Origin: Pyrococcus kukulkanii
GTDB taxonomy: Archaea; Methanobacteriota_B; Thermococci; Thermococcales; Thermococcaceae
NCBI RefSeq assembly: GCF_001577775.1
Contig: NZ_CP010835.1
Coordinates: 1,364,001-1,428,000, forward strand
Length of the DNA: 64,000 nt
Direction of reading: 5' to 3'
This document shows positions 55,015-64,000 of the stretch, piece by piece. The position numbers and the translations under genes were made by a program. Position 1 is the first letter of the stretch; every line of letters starts with the position of its first letter. The notes beneath the pieces are model-generated. The model worked only from the letters and a program-made list of their open reading frames with translations. It did no database searches and was not told the origin of the DNA.

Positions 55015-55845
55015 TTACACCTCCCTAAGGTTTTCAATCAACTTTGCCCTTTCAACGGCTTCCCTAAGATGTTTCGCTGTTACTTTAGTGTAAATTTGGG
55101 TTGTAGATAAGTTTGCATGGCCGAGAAGTTCTTGGATTATCCTTATATCCACCCCACTCTCAAGCATATGGGTTGCGAAACTATGCCTTAGTTGGTGAGG
55201 GGTTAACTTTATCCCCGCTTTCTCCCCGTACATCTTAACTATTCGCCACACCGTTTTTGGAGACAGCCTATCTTTCTTTTTCCTTCTTTTCTCTACGAAG
55301 AGATAAGGACTATCATCTTTTCTAGCGTTGATGTATCTCCTAATTTCCTCAAGTAGATCTTTAGGTAAGGGTATTACCCTATCTTTTCCTCCTTTTCCAC
55401 CCCTTACTCTAAGAAGGCCATTCTCAAAATCTACATCCTCTTTTCTCAAGTTGCAAAGCTCCGATATTCTCAAACCAGCCCCATACATCAGGAGGATCAT
55501 TAGCCTGTCCCTCGGGCTTTCAATAACGCTTATGAGCTTCCTAACTTCCTCTCGGGTTAAACTTTTTGGTAATGTTTTGGGAATTTTTGGGTTCTTTAAC
55601 CTTTCAGCTTCATAGTTGAGTCCTTCAAATCGGAAATACGCCTTTAATGCTTGTACCACTAAATTTAGGCTCCTCATAGAGTACCCCTTTCTTCTAAGCT
55701 TGGCCAAGAATTTTAAAGCGTCTCGAGCCGTCGGAGAGTATCCTTCCTCTAAAAATTTTGAAACAAAGTAAGTGTACATCCTTATGGTGTTTAGACTTTT
55801 TCCTTCAAGCTCTAAGTATGTTGCAAATTCCTCAATGTCACTCAA
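55015..55845 (-). CDS. xerA: XerA tyrosine recombinase
   Basis: Site-specific recombinase resolving chromosome dimers at dif. 276 residues: N-terminal SAM-like core-binding domain, catalytic [13 protein letters not shown] (Arg I), [10 protein letters not shown] (Lys), [14 protein letters not shown] (HxxR), [16 protein letters not shown] (His/Trp-like and nucleophile Tyr). TTG start overlaps the Toprim gene stop by 8 bp. No dif-like site recognised in this window. Confidence 0.94.
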   Translation of the reverse strand: MSDIEEFATYLELEGKSLNTIRMYTYFVSKFLEEGYSPTARDALKFLAKLRRKGYSMRSLNLVVQALKAYFRFEGLNYEAERLKNPKIPKTLPKSLTREEVRKLISVIESPRDRLMILLMYGAGLRISELCNLRKEDVDFENGLLRVRGGKGGKDRVIPLPKDLLEEIRRYINARKDDSPYLFVEKRRKKKDRLSPKTVWRIVKMYGEKAGIKLTPHQLRHSFATHMLESGVDIRIIQELLGHANLSTTQIYTKVTAKHLREAVERAKLIENLREV

Positions 55846-56701
55846 CTTTCTCTCCCTCAGTCTCTATGACTTCAATTTCTTCTTCAACTTTCTCTCCTCC
55901 TTCAACAACCTCAATTTCCCTTTCTTCTCTTTCTTCCTTTTCAGTTAACTTAAGGGCTAGATATACTGTCCTCAGAAGCTCCTCCAATAACTTTTCATCC
56001 TCCGCGTAAACGAACCCTTGGCCAACTATTACTTTCCCTGAAAAGCCAAGATTTTTTACTGCTTTATCGAAGAGCTCCTCGCTTGGTAGTTCAATTCCTG
56101 GGAATAACTCTTCCCATTTTTCTTTTAAGCTATAAACTTTTGCTCTCTTTTTAACTATATCCATTAGCCTTGAATTTTCTGCTTCGGCTCTCTTTAATTC
56201 TTCTTGGGCTTCTTGGTACTTCTTCTCGAGCTCTTCTATCTTCTTTTTTAGCTCTTCATTTTCTTTTTCCAATTCTTCAAACTTCCCCTTTAGGTCAAGA
56301 TAATCTCTTCTGAGCTCCATATATTCTGGGAGTCTTTGTAGGGTCTTGAGTCCTGCCCTAACAAGGGCGTTCTTTAATTCCTTTCTTACAAGCTCTACAT
56401 CTATATGCTCTAAGTCGTGCCCCAGGGGCAATTTCATTCTCTCTATATGCCCCACCATCTCACTTAACTCATTGAATAATCTCTCTGCCAACTCCCTACC
56501 TACCCTGTCTGCATCAGTTGCTATGATTAAGAGGTCAGCACCGGCGGCAGCACTCTTCGCTATCTCTATGTTTGTTGTCGGTATAATAGAAGATATTGTT
56601 ATGTTATACTCACTTCCAAGTGCTAGACCTTGGAGGGCCTTACTAACTACTTCAACATCACTTGCTCCTTCCACGAGAATTCTAACGTCAACAATTGTCA
56701 T
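55838..56701 (-). CDS. Toprim-domain protein with coiled coil, partner gene of xerA
   Basis: 287 residues. N-terminal Toprim fold: [16 protein letters not shown] (catalytic Glu) and [17 protein letters not shown] (DxD), as in OLD/primase/topoisomerase relatives. A long coiled coil lies at about residues 150-190 ([20 protein letters not shown]), followed by a globular part and an acidic tail. ATG 56701 follows GGTGG; the ORF start at 56743 would be leader. It overlaps xerA, so may act with it in chromosome or recombination metabolism; function not known to me. Confidence 0.75.
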   Translation of the reverse strand: MTIVDVRILVEGASDVEVVSKALQGLALGSEYNITISSIIPTTNIEIAKSAAAGADLLIIATDADRVGRELAERLFNELSEMVGHIERMKLPLGHDLEHIDVELVRKELKNALVRAGLKTLQRLPEYMELRRDYLDLKGKFEELEKENEELKKKIEELEKKYQEAQEELKRAEAENSRLMDIVKKRAKVYSLKEKWEELFPGIELPSEELFDKAVKNLGFSGKVIVGQGFVYAEDEKLLEELLRTVYLALKLTEKEEREEREIEVVEGGEKVEEEIEVIETEGEKVE

Positions 56702-56853
56702 TCCTACCACCTCCGGTTTTCCCGGTTGGTTTACTCTTGGCAACCCGTTAATTAAACCTTGTCCTTAAATAACCCAGAGGAATAATTCAAAGCCATTATA
56801 TATGCCGAAAATTATATAAGTTTAGTTGGGCTTGGGTTGGTGAGGTGACGATC

Positions 56854-58059
56854 ATGGCGAGGAACATCGTTGTCGAGGAAATTGTAAGGACACCAGTTGA
56901 AATGCAGAAGGTTGAGCTAGTGGAGAGAAAGGGAATTGGTCATCCGGATAGCATAGCTGATGGAATTGCCGAGGCCGTAAGCAGAGCGCTTTGTAGGGAG
57001 TACATAAAGAGGTACGGGGTTATTCTTCATCACAACACCGATCAGGTAGAGGTAGTTGGTGGAAGGGCCTACCCAAAGTTCGGTGGTGGGGAGGTAGTTA
57101 AGCCCATCTATATCCTACTATCCGGAAGGGCAGTTGAGCTTGTTGATCAGGAGCTCTTCCCGGTTCATGAGGTTGCCATAAGGGCGGCAAAGGAGTACCT
57201 AAAGAAGAATATAAGACACCTCGACGTCGAGAATCACGTTGTGATAGATTCAAGGATCGGTCAGGGAAGCGTTGACCTTGTAAGCGTGTTCAATAAGGCC
57301 AAGGAAAACCCAATACCACTTGCAAACGACACATCATTTGGAGTTGGTTTTGCCCCCTTAACGGAGACAGAAAGGCTCGTTCTTGAAACTGAGAGGTTAC
57401 TGAATAGTGAAAAATTTAAGAAAGAGTATCCTGCGGTTGGAGAAGATATAAAAGTCATGGGGCTCAGGAAGGGGGATGAAATCGACCTGACAATTGCTGC
57501 CGCAATAGTTGACAGTGAAGTTGCTAATCCAAAAGAGTACATGGAGGTAAAGGACAAGATCAAGGAGACCGTTGAAGAGCTGGCTAAAGACATAACGTCA
57601 AGGAAAGTCAACATATATGTTAACACGGCTGATGATCCTAAGAAGGACATCTATTACATCACCGTTACCGGAACGTCGGCTGAGGCAGGTGACGATGGAT
57701 CTGTGGGAAGGGGCAACAGAGTTAACGGCCTTATAACTCCAAACAGGCACATGAGCATGGAGGCCGCTGCCGGTAAAAATCCTGTTTCGCACGTTGGGAA
57801 GATATACAACATTCTTGCAATGTTTATAGCTAACGATATAGCGAAGGCCCTTCCAGTTGAGGAGGTTTACGTGAGGATACTCAGCCAGATAGGTAAGCCG
57901 ATTGACCAGCCCCTAGTTGCCAGCATTCAGGTTATTCCAAAGCAGGGTCACACTGTCAAGGAGTTCGAGAAGGATGCCTATGCAATAGCTGATGAATGGT
58001 TGGCAAACATAACAAAGATCCAGAAAATGATACTTGAAGATAAGATTACAGTGTTCTAG
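56854..58059 (+). CDS. mat: Archaeal S-adenosylmethionine synthetase
   Basis: Makes SAM from methionine and ATP for the many methyltransferases and radical SAM enzymes encoded here. 401 residues of the archaeal-type MAT (not close to bacterial MetK): [77 protein letters not shown] (seen in part as [15 protein letters not shown]). ATG 56854 after GAGGTGACG. TATA AAATTATATAAG near 56808-56819. Confidence 0.97.
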   Translation: MARNIVVEEIVRTPVEMQKVELVERKGIGHPDSIADGIAEAVSRALCREYIKRYGVILHHNTDQVEVVGGRAYPKFGGGEVVKPIYILLSGRAVELVDQELFPVHEVAIRAAKEYLKKNIRHLDVENHVVIDSRIGQGSVDLVSVFNKAKENPIPLANDTSFGVGFAPLTETERLVLETERLLNSEKFKKEYPAVGEDIKVMGLRKGDEIDLTIAAAIVDSEVANPKEYMEVKDKIKETVEELAKDITSRKVNIYVNTADDPKKDIYYITVTGTSAEAGDDGSVGRGNRVNGLITPNRHMSMEAAAGKNPVSHVGKIYNILAMFIANDIAKALPVEEVYVRILSQIGKPIDQPLVASIQVIPKQGHTVKEFEKDAYAIADEWLANITKIQKMILEDKITVF

Positions 58060-58838
58060 ATTATTTCCAGTTCTTTTAATTCTCTTTTCAATACTGCAAG
58101 TTGGTGGTCATCTAAAGTCTTTTCTCCTACAAAGGTTATTAATATGGATCCTTTCGTTATCATATAATCCCTTGCACTTGATAAAAACTTCATCACGCTT
58201 TCAAAGCCGTTCTCTAAGATTAGGTATTCCAATCCATCAAGGATGAATGCCGTATTTCCGTTAGCATGGGTTACCATTGTGTGAAGTAGCTTTGGAAGGT
58301 TTGTTGGGTATATAGTATTTTCTCCTTCAGTCTTTGTCAGCCAGATATAAGGTATTCCAAGCTTTTCATAGTCTTGGGGTCTTCTTGTTATTGCTAACAT
58401 GCTTTTTCCCTTCAGGAACTTTACAACATCTTCTAGAGGGACGTTTGAGGAAATTAGATATGCCCCAGGAGAAAGTTTGGAACTTCCCATGTCAATTGGG
58501 ACCTGCATAGGAGTTACTTTCGGCATTTTCTTCTCAAAGACCTGATAGAGATAATAAGTTACGAGACTTGCACCTAGGATTATGAAGACATCGTCTGCAG
58601 TTTTTGATACCTTTATTGCCTTAACTGACGTTGTCAGCCTCGGTACAAATTCATTAGCAAAATTGACTAAGAACCCAATCCAAATTAAAACTAAACCCCA
58701 CATGAGAATGTCCCCAAGTTTTCCAATGGAGTAGGGGAGAGCCTTTCTATGTTTTATCATCAAATAGAGCCACAGGCTTGAAATAATGACTGCCCCAAAT
58801 TCGGTCAATATCTTAAGGAGGTCCAGGGCATCGACCAT
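58056..58838 (-). CDS. DUF835 membrane protein
   Basis: 260 residues. Three N-terminal hydrophobic segments, then a cytoplasmic domain typical of DUF835: [38 protein letters not shown] (seen as [16 protein letters not shown]), [24 protein letters not shown]. Such proteins are numerous in Thermococcales and have a KaiC-like core without a clear ATP-binding motif. Function unknown. Convergent with mat (4-bp overlap). Confidence 0.75.
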   Translation of the reverse strand: MVDALDLLKILTEFGAVIISSLWLYLMIKHRKALPYSIGKLGDILMWGLVLIWIGFLVNFANEFVPRLTTSVKAIKVSKTADDVFIILGASLVTYYLYQVFEKKMPKVTPMQVPIDMGSSKLSPGAYLISSNVPLEDVVKFLKGKSMLAITRRPQDYEKLGIPYIWLTKTEGENTIYPTNLPKLLHTMVTHANGNTAFILDGLEYLILENGFESVMKFLSSARDYMITKGSILITFVGEKTLDDHQLAVLKRELKELEII

Positions 58839-58862
58839 TATATCACGCTCATTAAATACTAT

Positions 58863-60300
<1,438 letters not shown>

Positions 60301-60378
60301 AGTCAACCCCCCAGGAATCTATGAATGCAGAGTTTTAATACTTTTGTTCGCTATCCCGAATTGTTTAAATATCTTTGA

Positions 60379-61454
<1,076 letters not shown>

Positions 61455-61455
<1 letters not shown>

Positions 61456-62030
61456 TGGGAATGATAGCGATAGTTCCCATCGGGGAAGTTCCTGGGGACG
61501 TTCTTTCCTTCCTTCAAACAAATCTTTCGGCATTTTACGCGAGATACGGTATAGAGGTTAGGATTATTGGTGGCCTCTCTCTAAATGCGTTCTCACATGC
61601 TTTTGACATGTATAGGGGACAGTTTCTGGGAAGGGCTTTTCTTCCGGCTCTCTCCCTTGTGAAGAGAGATTTTAGGGCTCTTGCAGTTTTGGGGGTAGTT
61701 GACGTTGACTTATATGAGCCAGGTTTGAACTTCATATTTGGAATAGCCCACCCTGGGTTTGGGGTTGCCCTGATATCACTGTACAGGCTCTATCCCGAGT
61801 TCTATGGTGAACCTCCGGACAGAAAGCTCCTCAAGGAAAGGGCCTTAAAAGAGGCCATGCACGAGCTTGGTCATGTCTTTGGCTTGGAGCACTGCCCAAA
61901 TCCGAAGTGCGTTATGCACTTCTCGAACTCGATCATAGATACCGATATTAAGTCCTGGATGTACTGCGAAAGCTGTTTAAGGAAGTTGGAAGAGAGGATA
62001 TCGAGGAGCCATGTACGAAGTGGAACTTAA
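61455..62030 (+). CDS. amzA: Archaemetzincin metalloprotease
   Basis: Zinc protease of the archaemetzincin family. About 190 residues: IAIVPIGEVPGDVLSFL, ALAVLGVVDVDLY, the zinc motif MHELGHVFGLEHC with CPNPKCVMHFS (the extended HExxHxxGxxH-x3-CxxxxCxM signature) and a following CxxC (MYCESCLRKLEE). Substrate unknown. ATG 61455 is coupled to the aminopeptidase stop; ATG 61461 is the alternative. Overlaps the next gene by 20 bp. Confidence 0.92.
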
Positions 62031-62562
62031 GGGGTATGCAACCGATGAGATATTTGAGAGGGTGAGAGAGAAGTTCGAGTTTATGCGTAAGGAGATCCAT
62101 GAGGACATCTACTACCAGCATCCCTGTAGAGACTTTTCAAAGACTGATGAGGCTTTGAGAATTAGGATAAAACGGTTTAACGGACACTTTGAAGCTTTTC
62201 TCACATATAAAGGCCCGAAAATAGATCCAAGATCTAAGACAAGGCTGGAGATTGAAGTTGAGATTGACGATGTCGATAAGTACTCCCAGCTCCTTGAGGC
62301 TCTCGGTTTTAAGGAAGTCCTTACAATAGTGAAGACTAGGGAAAAATATTACGTTGATAAGGGCGTTACAATAACCTTGGACGAGGTTGAAGGGCTCGGT
62401 AAGTTCATTGAAATTGAAACCTTGGTGAAGGAAAAAGAAGAGATCCCAGGAGCTGTTGAAAGGCTGGAGAGAATACTCAAGGAGCTTGGTGTTGAAAGGT
62501 TTGAGAGGAGATCATATCTTGAGCTCTTGTTAGAAACCTCTCAAATATCTCAACGTACTTGA
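62011..62562 (+). CDS. CYTH-domain protein (class IV cyclase / triphosphatase family)
   Basis: 183 residues of the triphosphate-tunnel fold: N-terminal YEVELKGYA (ExExK), [65 protein letters not shown]. These bind inorganic or organic triphosphates (thiamine triphosphatase, polyphosphatase or cyclase activity). Start at ATG 62011, overlapping archaemetzincin. The gene tail overlaps the antisense remnant of a cysteine synthase. Confidence 0.88.
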   Translation: MYEVELKGYATDEIFERVREKFEFMRKEIHEDIYYQHPCRDFSKTDEALRIRIKRFNGHFEAFLTYKGPKIDPRSKTRLEIEVEIDDVDKYSQLLEALGFKEVLTIVKTREKYYVDKGVTITLDEVEGLGKFIEIETLVKEKEEIPGAVERLERILKELGVERFERRSYLELLLETSQISQRT

Positions 62563-63078
62563 AGCCGTCATCGGGGAATATTAGAACCGTCGTCCCTTCA
62601 GGTTTTACTTTTTCGTAGGTAGCAACGACCGCCCCGAGCTCATTCCTATTAACGAGCAATCACTCCGTGCGATCTTGACAACTCCTTTAAATGCTTCCTC
62701 TTCTGTAATTTCAACTACTTCATCGACTTTAACCTTGAAGAACCACTTTGGTTTCGTTTCAAGTCTTTTTGTCCCAGGAATAGTGCTCCCTTGGACTGGG
62801 ACAACGCCAATGATTATGGTTCCATACTTTTCCTTCAGGTACTTTGCTATTCCCGCTATATGTCTCGAGGTTCCGCCCAGCTCACTTTTTTGTATGTATG
62901 ATCCGAATTCAAGGCCAAATACCGAAGACAAATCGGTCATTGCTATGCCAACATTTCCAGAGGTAGCCTCATAGTGCTTCCTCGTACCGTTGAAGTTTTC
63001 CTCCTTAAAGGCCTCCATTATCATGCTATAAACTGCTCTGTCCTTTATGCTCCTGCTAAAGTTAAAAGGACTTTAGCT
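62520..63078 (-). pseudogene. Decayed PLP-dependent cysteine synthase
   Basis: Minus-strand pieces of a CysK/CysM-type protein. The first fragment reads NFSRSIKDRAVYSMIMEAFKEEN (PLP lysine in SIKDR; seen in part), YEATSGNVGIAMTD, GGTSRHIAGIAKYLKEKYG and VDEVVEITEEEAFKG. Then the frame is lost near 62655 and resumes as [38 protein letters not shown]. The N-terminal start is missing and the stop has been replaced by the opposing gene. Several defects make it a pseudogene, not sequencing error. The gap 63079-63209 contains nothing recognisable. Confidence 0.8.
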
Positions 63079-63209
63079 TGACGAAAGACACCTAATCAAG
63101 CTTAGCTTAACGAGGGGGTTGGTCTGTACTTTTCATATAGCTCCCTCGTGCTTGAAAAAACACGTTCATGTTATCACTAAGCGGTGTACGTAACTCTGGG
63201 GATTAAGCC

Positions 63210-63989
63210 CTATGATTTCGGCAATTCTTCCGATAGCATTGCGAATCCTAGACTAATTACTCCCATTGCAATTATTGGAGCTATTATCCACCACCAGTAG
63301 CCCCCATAAAGGGCTCCCTCATTCATAGCCTCAATTATATAGGTTCCCCAGTTTATCCCAGGAGAAAGACCAAAGAACCCAAATATTGAGACCAGGGCTA
63401 TCGTTCGAGGAACTAGAAACGTCACGTGTCTTATAGAAAATTCTAAAATCTTGGGCATAATATGCTTTTTAAGTACCCACGTCTCTCCCCCGCCAATTGC
63501 TATGCTGGCCCTCACGTACTCCATTGCTCTCTCTTTCAGGGAGATCATCCTGACCGTCTTGGCGAATTTTCCAAATGTGAGCAACGAAAATATCACGGAA
63601 AACTCTAGAGTGGATACACGAACATTATATCCGACTCCTTGGGTCGCAATCAGCCACGTGAGGATAAGGAGAAAAGGAAAGACAGGTAAGGCCGTCAACA
63701 CCTCTAACATCCAGTTTATTATTTCTGAGTACATTGAGGCTATTCCAACGGTAATCCCCAGGAGGAGAGTCAACCCAACAACTAAAGCCGTAAGGATCAA
63801 CGTGTTATTCATCCCGAGGATGAACCCCACCCACATATCTCTGCCAAATCTGTCCGTCCCTAGGAATCCGTAACAATTTCCCAGAACTTTAACTTTTTCA
63901 GCACCGCTCACTATGAAGATGTACCTCCCATTCAGCACGTCTAGGTCTGGAATCTTAGAGAATAGTAAGAAAGTTGATGATTTTAGCAT
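63210..63989 (-). CDS. Peptide/oligosaccharide ABC transporter permease, DppC-like (start outside window)
   Basis: At least 259 residues, frame open to the window edge, so the true start may lie beyond 64000. The N-terminal part ends with LGTDRFGRDMWVGFILG, typical of DppC/OppC after the first membrane helix. Five or so hydrophobic segments follow, with the EAA loop VRASIAIGGGETWVLKKHIMPKILEF. Works with a DppB-like partner expected upstream. In Thermococcales this class often imports oligosaccharides or peptides. Confidence 0.85.
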   Translation of the reverse strand: MLKSSTFLLFSKIPDLDVLNGRYIFIVSGAEKVKVLGNCYGFLGTDRFGRDMWVGFILGMNNTLILTALVVGLTLLLGITVGIASMYSEIINWMLEVLTALPVFPFLLILTWLIATQGVGYNVRVSTLEFSVIFSLLTFGKFAKTVRMISLKERAMEYVRASIAIGGGETWVLKKHIMPKILEFSIRHVTFLVPRTIALVSIFGFFGLSPGINWGTYIIEAMNEGALYGGYWWWIIAPIIAMGVISLGFAMLSEELPKS

Positions 63990-64000
63990 GGCCTTCTCTA

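Noticed and set aside
55015-55845. XerA as a mobile-element integrase
   Set aside because: Chromosomal operon with housekeeping genes, full XerA resemblance, no att duplication or tRNA target next to it.

Overview
The window is a gene-dense hyperthermophilic archaeal chromosome segment, almost certainly from a Pyrococcus species. Archaeal genes fill it: Alba, a Cdc48/VAT AAA+ ATPase, SRP19, L35Ae, Rpp30, HARP, RPA, XerA, NreA, type II GAPDH, archaeal TPI and archaeal MAT. Promoters have BRE/TATA character, leaders are short, and GGTGA-type ribosome binding sites are frequent. The ferredoxin, sHSP, TPI, PIMT, Trm1 and TET3 proteins are near-identical to the P. furiosus, P. horikoshii and P. 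abyssi proteins as I remember them, but none matches exactly, so I name only the genus.

Layout. 1-4.9 kb: 3' part of RPA41 behind ScpB, an NhaC antiporter with a palindromic leader, then convergent RaSEA and Taw3. 5-9.5 kb: tRNA-His with an antisense RHH-like ORF, pcm-HAD phosphatase, TPI, two Gfo/Idh/MocA oxidoreductases. 9.7-14.5 kb: a glycosyltransferase, a TPR protein, an RNase P Rpp30 operon, an MtaB-type methylthiotransferase. 14.6-20.7 kb: redox genes (NfnSL-like pair plus ferredoxin), nicotinate phosphoribosyltransferase, a flavodoxin-like protein, an SDR and a lipoprotein. 20.7-26.6 kb: Elp3 operon, a winged-helix regulator, a nucleotidyltransferase, a frameshifted GH5 endoglucanase, tRNA-Val. 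26.6-32.5 kb: methyltransferase plus metal-chelate ABC importer, TrmI, DUF257, SRP19, a stand-alone RAM protein. 32.5-38.1 kb: NreA, a CBS protein, a transposase-like zinc-ribbon protein, and a chemoreceptor flanked by two degenerate KaiC/DUF257-like proteins. 38.1-45.3 kb: ABC-2 exporter, a PfkB kinase, then the Phr heat-shock regulon (Hsp20 and Cdc48, both with an ATTGGTAA operator) and Alba. 45.3-46.2 kb: HARP, a protein-only RNase P, beside a three-hairpin H/ACA guide RNA. 46.3-50.9 kb: a secreted cysteine-rich protein (frameshifted near its 3' end) with a secreted glycoprotein-like partner, then a TPR membrane protein, MGMT, ThiL and an ECF S component. 50.9-56.8 kb: an A-domain encapsulin-like DUF1884 protein behind GAPDH, L35Ae, Trm1, pantoate kinase, XerA and a Toprim/coiled-coil protein. 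56.8-64 kb: MAT, DUF835, KsgA-DUF655, a TET3/archaemetzincin/CYTH operon, a decayed cysteine synthase and a partial DppC permease.

Themes. RNA processing and modification dominate: RaSEA, Taw3, MtaB, Elp3, TrmI, Trm1, KsgA, H/ACA RNA, and components of two unrelated RNase P enzymes. Gluconeogenic/glycolytic genes (GAPDH, TPI) carry candidate TGM operators. The best candidates for little-described biology are the GAPDH/A-domain encapsulin pair with its TGM-like operator, the chemoreceptor module with KaiC-like pseudo-ATPases, the methyltransferase-linked metal-chelate importer, and the secreted cysteine-rich pair at 46.3-47.9 kb.
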